Assembly (NCBI RefSeq): GCF_026212465.1
Contig: NC_080048.1
Span: 27,263,420 to 27,327,419 of the forward strand
DNA length: 64,000 bases
Direction of reading: 5' to 3'
From: Amaranthus tricolor
Lineage: Eukaryota; Streptophyta; Magnoliopsida; Caryophyllales; Amaranthaceae
Positions within the stretch are counted from its first letter, which is position 1. Every line of letters starts with the position of its first letter. A model generated the notes under the pieces. It saw only the letters and a program-made list of their open reading frames with translations. It did not search any database and was not told where the DNA came from. Made by a program: the position numbers and the translations under genes. Shown in pieces: positions 48,490 to 60,046 of this stretch.

Positions 48490-51000
48490 GATGATCACAG
48501 CAACTAATATCAGAGTTATTTAAAACTTTTTACATAAATAAGTAAATACTATTTACAAAATATTATGAAATTATTACAATTTAATTTACGAATAACTAAT
48601 TTACAAAATGTATTTCAAAAGAAGTCCTCGCCTCGCCCGTAACACATAATACATGTAGGCATCCTCTCCACCGCAAAGCTAACCTGAAAATGGATCTATC
48701 CCCGTAAGGGATAGGTCTCATCAAAGACTATCAACTATTAAATTTTTGAGTAATCCAACAAACTATTACATTTATATATAAGTTATTAACAGACATCTTC
48801 AATTAAATTTCTTGCTCAATTGGTAACTACTCATAAACATTATTTTATCCAAATTCGAACTCTTTTTAATAGACCGCTTGGTATCGTTATAAATACAGCT
48901 AAGTACCTTTAGTTCATAATGAATCAAAATACGGCTATAACTTTGCAAGTTAATAGCAAAAATCAAAATACAGCTATTATTTATAAGTCAATAGCGAACA
49001 ATACGACAAATAAAACATCTGATTTCATTGCAAAACAAACAAACCTTTATATACCAAACATATCTAATCAAAACCCATATTAAATCAATAATAATAACAC
49101 TTAAAAACATGGGAATATGTATGGACCGTTAGGAAGTAGGCTTGATCTAAATCCTAAGAACACGGGTGATCGTCATCACCGAAAATACGGCTCTTGCAAG
49201 AACGAAACGGGATCGGGGGCTCGAGACCGATCCAAATAGCCATTACCTATTATCAAGCTATAGGATTTCACAATAATCCAGATACAAATATGCGTTGTCA
49301 ATTCCCAAAAACAGACATATTTTATTATAAAACAAAACAAGAATTCACTTGATTTTCTTTGAAATCAACAATCATTACTTAAAATATAAATCAATTCATC
49401 ATCAACCATCAACATATAAGAACTTGAGCTACTATCAATGGAGTTTAACAAATTTTACACCAATCTTAAATTCTAATATGCAACTTATATCATATCCAAA
49501 TAATATCAACTAATCAAATACCCAATTGATACTTATGTTCCCAAATTTGATACTTGAACCAACACCCATAATAATCAAATAAGAACCATAACTCAACAAT
49601 ACCAATCAACAAAGAAAGAATAATAACCCTAAATTGATCTCAAATACCCAATAAATAACCTTAAACATTTGATTAAAAGAATACATAATTTATTTCATAG
49701 CTTCTAATCCCACTTTATAAAACCCGTATTAGTACCATTTTAAAACACCTGTTAGTATTTGGCTCATAAATTTCTCATACAAACTCATATAGAGGTGATT
49801 TAAGTGTCTACGCGACCATGACTCAGAGCTCTACAATTTTTATGCAGAAACTAAAACCCAGAAACAATCAAAATAGCTCTGAAAATGGCAAAACAGAAAG
49901 CTTATTGTCAATTTTCATGACAACCTGTTAGTATTTTGGACATAACTCTCTCATACGAACTCATTTTGGGGCGATTCAAGTGCCCACGCGACCGTAACTT
50001 AGAACTCTTCAAATCTCATAGAGGAATGAAAACCCAGAAACAACTATAATTCTCTCAAAAATAGACAAACAGATTCGGATAGAAACTTGCTCTAATATTC
50101 AGAACTTCACTCTCAACTTAAAACTATTTTTAAACATTCAATTTATACTTAAATAAAATAGTTTGTGAGTTAGCTTTAAGCAAGATTAATTCCACACAAA
50201 ATTTCAGAAAATCAAAACCAAGATCCACTTTAGCTAGTAAGTTCTTCAATGGTTTGATGAACTTCAAACTAGTTTCCTCTTGATGATACTTTAATGAACC
50301 ACAAAAAGCCTAACATAAAACAATCAAATATCAATTTAAAACCCTATTAGCCATGAAATTAATATACAAGTATGAAATCAAGAACACATAAAGAAATCTT
50401 ACTTCTAACCCAAAAGAGATGGAGATGGTGATAGTACTAGATGTGTTCTCCTTCTTCTACAATAGCTACAATCATCAAAACACTTCAATTAGCTCCCATA
50501 CTTCATACTAATTTTGTAAAGATCTTAATTGAATTTTTAGGAACCCTAAATTGAAATTGGGGGTTTCTAATATAAACACATACTACCTAAATCATGGAGG
50601 TTTATGAACTTAGGATGGAAAAGTAAACTAAAATTTTTCAGATTGATTTTATGCTTCGAAAGAGGATGAGATTTTTCAGAAATTTTACTCTAAGTTGATA
50701 ATGAAGAAGAAAGGTGAATGGAGTTTATAGGCTTGTACAAGTTTATAAATAAGAAGGGGTTAGCTTTGATGAATCATAAGTTAGGTGGCAAAATTATGGG
50801 TGACTCAACTTTATACTCATACTCATTAAAGTATGAGGTGGATAATATACCCATATTTTTCGTCGTATAATTTATTTTTCCCCCAAAAATAATAATATTG
50901 ATATCTAAGATTCGAAGTAAAATTTTACTTTTAAAATGAAAAACTAATTTTACTTATTAAAATAGTAATTTTTAACAAAGACGTTTTTATAACTGTTTCA
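48490..51000 (-). repeat. Long LTR of gypsy family Y, U5 end truncated
   Basis: About 2.5 kb. The right end TATAACTGTTTCA equals the U3 start of the short LTR; the left end lacks about 100 bases of U5 that are present at 47697-47798. Inside, an imperfect tandem duplication of about 175 bases (49748-49905 and 49925-50075) repeats CCTGTTAGTATTTGG...CTCATACAAACTCAT and AAAACCCAGAAACAA. Confidence 0.8.
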
Positions 51001-51178
51001 CCTGATCACCTCTCACCAGATTAAAAAACATGTACTAAAAAGAAACTTATTAATCTGATATTTTCATAAGGCCTACTAGCACTCTAAGCTTGAGCAGATA
51101 CTCACATTTTTCACCTGATACTAGCCTCATATAAGTCACAATCAATAGCATTTTGATTTAGTTTAATTATCATATAGC
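51001..51178. other. Short unique spacer
   Basis: No feature seen between the gypsy LTR and the next copia LTR. Confidence 0.5.
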
Positions 51179-51183
51179 TATAG

Positions 51184-51612
51184 TGTTAAGAAGTAAATCT
51201 AATATTATTTTATTTGATAGATTTCCTATTATTATTTGATAATAATTTGGAAATTGGAGATCAAATATGATTAGAAAAATATAGTTTTCTTAATTATGTA
51301 ACTTCCTAAAGCATCCTAGCAATATTTTATTTCCTAAATTTATGAGTTTAGGGTTTTTGGTAGACTTCTATAAATAAGGGTGTAAGGTTTTTGATTTGTG
51401 CATCCCCAAATTTGAGAAAGAGCTTATGTGAGATTAGTGAGTGTTCTCATTAATTGTGGGAGCACTTGTGTGTTCTCAAATGAAGTCTTGTATTATTTGT
51501 CGTTAATAATATAAGAGTGAAAGAAATCTTTCACTTAAAAATATAAATCATTGTGTTTGTGTACCATATTTTTGTGTGTATCCCATTTAAAGTATTTGTT
51601 GTTTTCTTATCA
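51184..51612 (+). repeat. 5' LTR of copia element 4
   Basis: 429 bp, TGTTAAGAAG... to ...TTCTTATCA, followed by a primer site. Promoter-like CTATAAATAAGGG near 51370. The preceding 5 bases TATAG match TATGG after the 3' LTR (one mismatch). Confidence 0.9.
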
Positions 51613-51615
51613 AAG

Positions 51616-51629
51616 TGGTATAAAGAGCC
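51616..51629 (+). promoter_or_regulatory. Primer binding site of copia element 4
   Basis: TGGTATAAAGAGCC, the tRNA-Met-type site with two altered bases, four bases after the LTR. Confidence 0.85.
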
Positions 51630-51648
51630 AAGGTTCGTTGTTGTAGTG

Positions 51649-52322
51649 ATGGAAAAATTAATTAGTGTGAGATTTCTATTTGAGCCATTTAATTGTAAGA
51701 ATAATTTTACATTATGGCAAAGCAGGGTGAAAGATTTGTTAATCCAACAAGGGTTATATGTAACTCTTGAACATAAGAAGCCCACGGACATGAAAAATCA
51801 AAGTGGGTTGACATGAAGTTGCGTGCGTCATCAACTATCAGATTAGCATTTGCACCAGAGATCAAGTATGATGTTCTTGAGGTGAATAACCCCAAAATTT
51901 TATTGGAGCAATTAGCAAAGATTTATCAGTCAAAGTCTTTGGCTAGTAAGTTGTTTCTAAAGCTTAATATGGAAGAAGATGGAGACTTGATAGATTTCCT
52001 ATTATTATTTAGATGAGAAGTTCAAGGATGAAGACAAAGCTATTCTCCTTTTGGTGTCTTTATCAAAGAAGTATAATAATGTGATTACTTCTCTATTGGT
52101 GGGAAAAATAGAGCTAGCTTTGGATGCAACCGTCGTGTGTCTTCTAGAAGCCGAAAGACGCATGATGCAAGAATCGGGTGACACATATGATAGGGCGTTG
52201 AATGTGGCTAAGGGATACAATAATAAGAAGAAAGGTGGCAAAAATAATTCCAAGGTAAAGTGTCACTATTACAAGGGAATTGGCCGTATTCAATATACTT
52301 GTCCAAAGAAAAGGAGGACATG
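51649..52322 (+). pseudogene. Copia element 4 gag
   Basis: Three consecutive frames cover one gag. MEKLISVRFLFEPFNCKNNF with FTLWQSRVKDLLIQQGL is the usual N-terminal N-F/Y-x-x-W-x-x-x-M/V-K-D-L-L block; then LRASSTIRLAFAPEIKYDVL with LEQLAKIYQSKSLASKLFLK; then DKAILLLVSLSKKYNNVITS and finally KCHYYKGIGRIQYTCPKK, a CCHC knuckle with the second Cys changed to Tyr and the His changed to Arg. Separated by a base change or frameshift near 51815 and a stop at 52014. Confidence 0.88.
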
Positions 52323-52369
52323 AAGGAGTTAAAAGAGGCCAAAGAGAAACGAATTGTTCCTACACCGCA

Positions 52370-52513
52370 AGATGAAGGTGATGACCTTCTTCTTATACAC
52401 GAGTTGGTGAAAGATGAATGGATCTTTGACTCGGGTTGTTCAAACCACCTATGTGGGAGGAAGGAAAACTTTTCATCTTTAAAGAGGTGTGAAGATAAAA
52501 AGGTGACTTTACT
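52370..52513 (+). pseudogene. Copia element 4 protease start
   Basis: Frame ending at 52513 includes KDEWIFDSGCSNHLCG, the copia protease active site D-S-G-C-S-x-H-x-C/M. It is interrupted at 52514 by the family E solo LTR. A short continuation may follow at 54044. Confidence 0.85.
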
Positions 52514-54038
52514 TGACGTGCTCGTTTTAGAGCACATTTAAGTCTCGCGGTTTTGCATTGTTTTAGTACATATTCCGCTCGATCTTACCTTGTTCTTGTC
52601 TCCGAGGTGTTTTGAGGTTATTTCAGGTGTTTTCGGAGATTTCTAGATCAAGTAGCGTGAGTTCGAGACTTAGACACTTTGATCGAAGATTAGACACGCG
52701 TATCGGAGCTATTGCATGCTTTCTAAGCCCTACTTAAAGTCCTCGCAAAGTCCGAAAGCCATCCAAGAATTCAAAGATTCAATTGGGCCACATAAAGCAT
52801 GGCTTCGATCAAATACCATCACCAATTGGTCGAATAAAACAAGATTCGGGCGAATGATACTTCAATTTGGGCAAATGGGCATTGGAACCTCAAGAATCGA
52901 GCTCAAACTTGCTAGAAACGCATTGTGCTCCATTCGAGCAAATGGAAGCCCATTCGGGCAAATGAGCTTGTAATTCGGGCGAATAGCCCCTCCAAACTGC
53001 GTATTTTTATTTCTTTGCGAGCTAAACTTCGAGGGCTATTTAGGGCTTTTTTTTCCCTTCACTCCTACGCCACATATATCCCCCTGATCTGAATGTAAAC
53101 CCGATGCCTACTTTGAGAGACTCCCTCTCAACTTAGAACATCAATCTTTATGCTTTCCATTTCATTTCATGCTCGAGAATAGATTTTAACCTTTCCTTTA
53201 TTGCTTTCATTTACATTCAAGCTTTGTATTTGGATTCCTTTTGTTCCTTTCCTTCAAGTTTTGGTTTTTGTAAGTTTATTTCATCCTTTATCGCTTTCTT
53301 GTCTTTTTATACTTTCATTTAATTCTTTTATTGGTTTCTTCACATTTGTATTGAGTAGTTGCTTCATTTTATTGTTTACTTATTTTTCATTATTGCTTGC
53401 TTTCATTTATTGTCTTCTTCTTTGTTTCGTGTTGGTTTATTTCTTGTTCTTTATGCTTTCAATCATGCTTTCATTTACTTGCTTTGTCTTAGTTGTTTCT
53501 AGCATATGTGAGTAGTCCCCTTAGGGGTTGTGGTTTGTTGAAATCCTAGGTTTGGGTCTTGTTCTTCATGTGTTAGGTTAGGGTTTAGGTTGTTATTGAT
53601 TGATTGATTGATATTTGATTCGAATCTTGTCCTGCCACCCTTTAGGAGACATAGGGCGATTATAGGTTGTTCGTATAGCTTATAGGGTCACAAACTTCCT
53701 CTTGCTATCTAGAGTGTCCCAATTGATTACCGTACAATCTCCCTTAACCGAGCTTTCCATGAGCCCATAGAAACCGACCTAAGGTGGACCCTTACCATCT
53801 GTATTTGTCTCTTATCATTTATCACTACTTTTATTTGCTTGTTTATTGCCTTTTGTAGTCTAGTTCATGCACTCTTTTCTCCCTATAACCTCCCTACATC
53901 AAGTTCTTTGTCCTGCTCGTCTTGTCCTCGTGGTTCGATCCCCGACTTACCGCTGAGTTATTTGTAGTTGTATTAGTGTGTTATAATTATTGTTTGTTTC
54001 GGGTCTAGTATTAACGACGTGCGAAAATTCGGTTATCA
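52514..54038 (+). mobile_element. Solo LTR, family E (copy 2)
   Basis: 1525 bp, TGACGTGCTCG... to ...TTCGGTTATCA, flanked by TTACT (52509-52513) and TTACC (54039-54043), a 5-bp duplication with one mismatch. It corresponds to the reverse complement of 32618-34246 across its length and includes the CTCGTGGTTCGATCCCCGAC string near the end. CATTCG/CGAATG motifs are present but mostly degenerate (AATTCGGGCGAATAG, CATTCGAGCAAATGG). Confidence 0.87.
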
Positions 54039-54043
54039 TTACC

Positions 54044-54390
54044 CAACGGAGAAGAAATGGAAGTTGCAGGATTCGAAGAGGTGGACATTATGCTTCACTA
54101 TGACAAGTAGTAACTCTAGGTTAGGTAGGGCATGTATATAATTTAGGATGAAATTTAATCTCTTTAGGGAGGGGGTATCATATCTATATGATGGATGGGT
54201 GGATTATGATCACTAGCGGGCTTTCGATGATTATGGTTAGTCAAAGGAATGAGAGAAATCTCTATGTTTATGAGCATGATAGAAAGATTTGCGTTGGAAG
54301 AAAAGCATTCTTGGGACAAGTTTGTCAAGATAGAGCTTTTGTTGACTCATTAATTTGAGTTGGTAGCCATATTGAGTTTAAGGAAAGGTT
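54044..54390 (+). mobile_element. Residual interior of copia element 4
   Basis: Short remainder between the solo LTR and the 3' LTR. No clear domain; a purine-rich AAGGAAAGG run before 54391 may be the polypurine tract. Confidence 0.5.
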
Positions 54391-54709
54391 TGTTAAGAAG
54401 TAAACCCAATATTATTTTATTTGATATATTTCTTATGATTATTTGATATTAGTTAGGAAATTGGAGATCAAATATAATTAGGAAAATACAATTTTCTTAA
54501 TTATGTAGTTTTCAAAAATGTCCTAGTAATATTTTGTTTTCTAAATTTATGAGTTTAGGATTTTTAATAGACTCGTATAAATAAAAATATAAAATTGCTC
54601 ATTTATGCATCTTCAAATTTGAGAGAAAGCCTAAGTGAAATTAATGAATAATCTCATCAATTGTGAGAATGTTTGAGAATTCTCAAAATCTTGTATTATT
54701 TACCCTTAA
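54391..54709 (+). repeat. 3' LTR of copia element 4, first part
   Basis: Starts TGTTAAGAAGTAAACCC and follows the 5' LTR with many substitutions up to TTACCCTTAA, where the hAT-like element is inserted. The LTR resumes at 57129. Confidence 0.88.
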
Positions 54710-56336
54710 TAGAGCTGTTTAAATCTAACTCGACCCGGAATCGAAAATTATCCGACCCGAAAAAATGTTAATTTTTTAGGTTTACCGAACCGGCATTATC
54801 CGAATCGATACTGCACTCGAACCGTTTGATAACTGAAAAGCGCAAAATCGAACTCCAACTGCAACCGAATTTTATAACCGACATATAAATATTAACCGAT
54901 GTTACCCGAACTCAATAGTGATCGACCCGAGTCAAATCCGACCTGAATTATGCACGTAACCGAATGCAACCTGACTAAAACCGATTAAGATCGAACTATT
55001 TTTAACCCGAACTGATACAAACCCGAACCGATTATTAATCGAACTATTATAAATCCGAATTAATTTTTCACCTAATTTCAGCTAATTAGGTCCAATTTCA
55101 GTTTTCTAATTATGATTTTTTGAATATTTGAAAACTAATTTCTAATATTGTAACATTGTAAACAAGATTATCTATAAATAAATAAGATTCCCCATGATAT
55201 TGAAATCAATTATAAACCAATAAGCACATTATAAAAACCTTAGAAACATACTGAAGTGGAACCATACAAAAACTTAGATGTTTTTTCAACACTTCAATCT
55301 AGACTTATTTTGCTTTCTATTGCTTTCTATTTACTCTTATGAGAAAAATAATGAAGGGCTAAGATTGAAACCATTTTGAAATAAATGGTTAAAATCCAAA
55401 ATTCATGTGACATTCATAGTTGTATGTAATTGGTTATTGAAAGTTTTTAAGTATTAATGAGGTGGACATTATCTAAACCATTTATTCATCCACATTACAC
55501 ATCATAAAATTTAATTAATGGTAAATACTATTTTAATGAATTTTTTCTTAAAAAAGCTAATTAGCAATAAAATTGAATAGGAATTATTTAGAATTATGAG
55601 GTTATTAAATAACTTATATATAAACACGTCGAATCGGATTAAAATCCTCGGATCGAGTCGAATCAGGGGCGAATTCAGACTGAATTGCCATCCCTATCTC
55701 ACACCTTTATATACAAAGATCAACGACTTAGAATAAGTGATATATCAATTGAGTAATACATTCATCAAATCAGACAATTAGTTATCTAAAATAATTTATT
55801 TGAGTAATATAAATATTGTTTATCAAATATTAAATATTTTTGTTATTGAATTTGGTCAAATTGCATAATTTATGCTATTTAATTCAAAGTAACAAAAAAG
55901 GTGGAGTATTAGTTTCATTTACTATAATAGATCGAATTACGATAAGTAAACTTTGAATTATGATCGATTATTAATAGCCTATAAATTACTTTAGTTTAGA
56001 GTATTCAAGATCAGTAATAAGTAATAACGTTGAGTTAACTGTCAATGATAGTCTATAACTATAAGATAGTTTGTATTAGTTTCATTCACTCCAATAGGTC
56101 TAGTTCCGAACATTATTAAGCTTTAAATTAAATACGATCAATTATTAGTGTAATAGATTTATTAGTTTAAGGTATTCAAGGTCACTAATAAGTATAAATA
56201 CATAATATCATATAAATGGTTATGATTACTTGATTAATCTAATTCACTTTATTAGAATAAGTTTCAATTATCAAACTTAGAAATACGATCGATTATTAGT
56301 GTAATAGAGTAATGTATATTCTAATAGCTTATACTC

Positions 56337-56471
56337 CCTCTAATTAAAAACAAATGTCTCATTTGGAATTTGCATAAATTCTCCCTCTAGTAATATATTC
56401 TAAATTTTTAATAAGTTAATAACAAGCCTAAAAAGAAATCGAGAGAATTACTCTGAATTGGAGAGACTATT
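56337..56471. mobile_element. Possible short Stowaway-like MITE inside the hAT element
   Basis: TACTCCCTCTAATTAAAAAC at one end and AATTGGAGAGACTATTA at the other form an imperfect inverted repeat with the CTCCCTC start common in plant mariner-type MITEs. Confidence 0.4.
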
Positions 56472-56610
56472 AGTTTAAAATACTTAATAACACTAATAAT
56501 TCTAAGTATATAATAGCCTATAAGAAAATTTAGATTATTGTTATTCATTCAAACAAATCGAGTTTTAATATTCAATCAATTATCAAAAGTAGCAACATGA
56601 TAAATAATAG

Positions 56611-56614
<4 letters not shown>

Positions 56615-56682
<68 letters not shown>
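56615..56682. repeat. TA dinucleotide microsatellite
   Basis: About 33 uninterrupted TA units within the hAT-like element. Confidence 0.95.
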
Positions 56683-56684
<2 letters not shown>

Positions 56685-57128
56685 TACTTGAAATAAATTA
56701 ATCTGCCATATCTAATAAAACAATCCGTAATTATTTTTTGTAAGTAAATGAGCATACATCAATTAAAAACCAGACTATTAACTTATTTCGATATTGAACC
56801 GATCAATAGTTGTCCGTATCCGATAACTACTCGAAAAATAAAGCTCGAACCCGATTTGTGCCCGAATAAACCAAACTAATGTTAGACCGATGACAACTCA
56901 AGCTCGATTGACGCGCAACGCGAATTTCAACCAATAACAAACCATTTTGTACCCGATAACGCGAACAACCGTTGTTAAACCGACCCGTAACTAACCAATC
57001 TGACCCGAGTATGACCTGTTGTTGCATACAACCAAAAATTTACCGATTCAAAATCCAACCGAGCCGAATTACACCCGTCCGAAACCAATCCGATGACCCA
57101 AATGAACACCTCTGACTCTGACCCTTAA

Positions 57129-57228
57129 TAATAATATAAGAGTAAAAAAGTTCTTTGCTTAAATATATAAATTTTTATTTTTACATGCCATATTTTTGTG
57201 TAGGAGTATTTTGTTGTTTTTTCTATCA
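57129..57228 (+). repeat. 3' LTR of copia element 4, second part
   Basis: Continues the LTR after the hAT insertion (ATAATATAAGAGT...GTTTTTTCTATCA), matching 51505-51612 of the 5' LTR. Confidence 0.85.
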
Positions 57229-57560
57229 TATGGCTATCTATTTCATGCCCAGTCCACCAAATTGCACAATAGCTACCTCTAACAAGAACAGGTTATTACA
57301 ATGCAAAGACCAAACACAGAAAAGAAAAGAAATGAAAATCAGATACATTCCATTACAATGCAATGAATTCAACATAGCATGCATAACTAATATGAAATAT
57401 TTCCAGTTTTCCGAAAGCTAGATAAAAGGTCCATAAAATACGTACCAAAAACTTCTAATTTCCTAATAAAACCCCAAACTTTACAGAACCATCATATTCA
57501 TATCCATCCCCCAGGAAAAAAAACTACTTCCATAAGCCTCTAATCATTCTGTCCAACCAG

Positions 57561-59268
57561 TTAAGCATCATCATCGCACAGCTCTTCAGCTTGGTGATCA
57601 CCAGAATCCTGAGAGAAAACACAATATTAGAATGGGGACATTTACAACACACTGATATCATAACCACCAGCAATGCTACAGTCAATTTAATCACCTCGTC
57701 ATTGTCAACAATATCAGCATTGTAAGCCTCCATGGCCTTCTCATACTCAACCTTAAGCTCTGCTGCCTTATCCAAATATGGCTTCTTCTCCTACGCAATC
57801 CACAAGTAACAAACTTACTTAGAGAGTGTACAAGCCATATAGGAATTAAGCATTCAATCGTCCTCAAATTACATGAAATCAAAACTAACCTCATCAGTCA
57901 TGGCCTTCCATTTAGCTCCAGCTTCTTTTGCAACCTGCACATTTATATACATGATGTACAGTCAACAAATTGCAAAATCCCCATACTAAGATGTAGCAAA
58001 ATGAAATGATAATAAAGGCTAAAGGCTACCTCCTTCACACCCTTAGAATCAGGATGTATCTCCTTGTACTCCTTACGAAAATCCTCCCTAAAAGTAATGC
58101 ATCAAAATGAGGTACTAATTAAGCTCCAATGTATTACAAGTTTTAAAAAACATCTTGATAATGTATGATTAGGAAACCGTGGAACATACAGAAAGACAAA
58201 GTAGCCACTCATTGGACGCTTCGGCATATTTGGATCTTTAGCTTTGCTCAACTTTCTCTTCTTGGGCTTTGATTCATCTCCTGATTGTGTAGCCGATGAT
58301 GATTTCTTCCTGTCATTCAAATGCAGAAGATGTTACACTAAATACGAACTGCAAAAACATTTTCAACAAATTAGTAAAGACGAAATTAACACCTCTCAGC
58401 TGGCTTCTTCTTGATCTCAGCTGGTTTAACCACAACTCGCGATTCTAAATCACAAAAACTTGCGTCACAACCATATTCATAAACTGAAATTATATAAAAA
58501 AACTAAATTGATGACACCAACATGAAGTACTCACCAAGATCCATCTTACGTTTAGCCTCAGCGCTGCAGTTGTGCATGTCAATAAGAGCTACTGGAACAC
58601 TGCTGTTGCACTCCTCACTGCAAATTTAACAAAACGGTCATGATTGAAAATCAGTTTCTTCTGTTGCAGCAAGAAAATCAGTTTCTCACAAACGCACATT
58701 GAGGTTAAATTCAAACTCTCCAAAAATACGCACAAGCATATTCACATTATATTTCAATTAATATAAACACAATTACCACATCAAACGCCAAGTCACTTCA
58801 GTAGCATCGACTAAAAACTCAGAAAAGATTAACAGTTGAATTCAGTACAGTAAACACAAATTTACAACGAAACAAAAACAAATTTAATTTTGATAGTTAA
58901 GAACAAATTAATACTGTGTCAAGCAAACCTAAATGTTTGAAACACGTTTAACTATCGCGAAACTACAATTGCCTACCGTAAACCAAAAATCGTTCAGGCG
59001 ATTTTAACTATAACAATATATGACAAACAACATCTGCGAGAAAAATATTGAACAATTCACCTCGAAATTAGGGCTTGAAAAAATTAAAAAGTTCATAGTC
59101 ATGAAAAATTGTGATTAAAAGATGCGCAAAATGACGAACATTCTGTAGAGAAAGAAAGGCATACCAGCGAGCAAACGCACTACCGTCCTTAGCGCGCTTA
59201 AGAATAGCAGGAGTATCAGCTTCAACTCTCTTCCTCTGTTTCGCTGGATTGCTACTAGTGGACGCCAT
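57561..59268 (-). CDS. HMGB: HMGB-type chromatin protein (HMG box), 8 exons
   Basis: Minus strand; exons 59268-59165, 58617-58535, 58444-58393, 58309-58190, 58087-58030, 57934-57890, 57790-57695, 57608-57561. Every intron starts GT and ends AG, and the phases join into 606 coding bases (201 residues) ending in TAA. Residues 1-64 (MASTSSNPAKQRKRVEADTP, RAKDGSAFARCEECN, ALIDMHNCSAEAKRKM) resemble the N-terminus of the Arabidopsis HMGB6/HMGB7-type protein as I recall it. A lysine-rich linker follows (residues 69-104). Residues 105-178 are one HMG box with the expected PKRPMSGYFVFLEDFRKEYK, the Trp in AKWKAMTDEEKKPYLDKAAE, and KVEYEKAMEAYN. The acidic tail is short (residues about 180-200, ending EELCDDDA). 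Plant HMGB proteins bend DNA and bind nucleosomes in the nucleus. This is an inference from the box; the numbered subtype is less sure. The gene is intact, and its TATA box is at 59353. Confidence 0.93.
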
Positions 59269-59352
59269 TTCTAAAATTCAAGAGAGAGAACGTATAATGA
59301 GAAGAGAAAATTGATTTGAAATGAGATGTAGAATTGTTCTCACTAGGATAGG

Positions 59353-59360
59353 TTTATAAA
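59353..59360 (-). promoter_or_regulatory. TATA box of the HMGB gene
   Basis: TTTATAAA (palindromic) 85 bases upstream of the start codon; implies a 5' leader of roughly 50-60 bases. Confidence 0.55.
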
Positions 59361-59689
59361 TGAAGGGTAAAGTAGGAGGGTTTTATTGAGTTTCCCGGTG
59401 AAATAGAGGAGGGAAGTTATATTTCTCTAAAATTTTTTTGGATTTTCAATTTCATGGATTTAAATTGGCGCCCAATTGAATTCCACTGTTTGTGTATCCC
59501 GCCTTCTATCTAAGGACAAAATTAATTAAATCAATTGTTATAGGATCGCTGAGTTGGCATTCTTTCATGTCGCCCGATATAACATCTTTGAAAATCGGAA
59601 TATTGATAAAATAACGTTTTTTATTAAAAAAAAAAATTAATAAAATTCGGAAAATTTTAACTTTAAAAATGATTTTTTTAACATCCAAG

Positions 59690-60005
59690 TCTAAGGTAAG
59701 ACTGGTTCGTTGTTATTAACAAGAAAAAAATTACGTTGTTCGTTTTTAGTATCAACGAATAAAAAAGAGATAATGTCATAATATTTAAATAGACAAAAAA
59801 TAAATAAATAATTTGTTTAATGTTATCAACAACGAACAAATATTGTTTTTAATTTTTTTGTCTTTTTAAATGTTATGACATTGTCGCTCTTTATTCGCTA
59901 TTACTAATTATGAATAAAGTAATTTTTTCTCTTATTCGTTATTACTAATAACGAACAAAGTAATTTTTTTTCTCTTGTTCGTTGTTAGTAATAGCAAACA
60001 AACAT
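59690..60005. mobile_element. Foldback/hairpin repeat upstream of HMGB
   Basis: Long imperfect inverted repeat. The left arm has GTTCGTTGTTATTAACAAG and ATAATGTCATAATATTTAAA; the right arm has the complements TTTAAATGTTATGACATTGT and TTGTTCGTTGTTAGTAATAG (itself also near-palindromic ATTACTAATAACGAA). Part of the right arm is tandemly repeated (AAAGTAATTTTTTCTCTTAT). Confidence 0.65.
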
Positions 60006-60046
60006 GACTGTATGCTCGTACATGAAAATGCTTATTTTAAGAAATA

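Larger units (their letters stand above)
54710..57120. mobile_element. Non-autonomous hAT-like element, 2.4 kb
   Basis: Flanked by a perfect 8-bp duplication ACCCTTAA (54702-54709, 57121-57128). Left end TAGAGCTGTTTAAATC; right end reverse-complemented CAGAGTCAGAGGTGTTCATT, so both ends have the YAGAG start typical of hAT termini. About 300 bases at each end are rich in CCGACCC/CCGAACC-type subterminal motifs, while the centre is AT-rich. No transposase frame. Confidence 0.8.
51184..57228 (+). mobile_element. Copia element 4, internally deleted and twice interrupted
   Basis: Two related LTRs (51184-51612 and 54391-57228, the latter split) enclose gag and the start of protease. After removing the solo LTR (52514-54038) and the hAT-like insertion (54710-57128), only about 1.3 kb of interior remains, so integrase, RT and RNase H were lost by deletion. 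Outer duplication TATAG/TATGG. Confidence 0.82.

Noticed and set aside
53201..53515. Hydrophobic 104-residue open frame (and a similar one at 33273-33464 on the minus strand)
   Set aside because: Both are the same T-rich segment of the family E LTR read in its sense direction; the frame is not kept between the copies, so it is not a gene.
56827..57027. Minus-strand open frame in the hAT-like element
   Set aside because: Produced by the CCGACCC-type subterminal repeats; no start context, motif or conservation.
57155..57421. Plus-strand 88-codon frame after the copia 3' LTR
   Set aside because: It starts inside the LTR and shows no conserved features; the HMGB 3' region is on the other strand.
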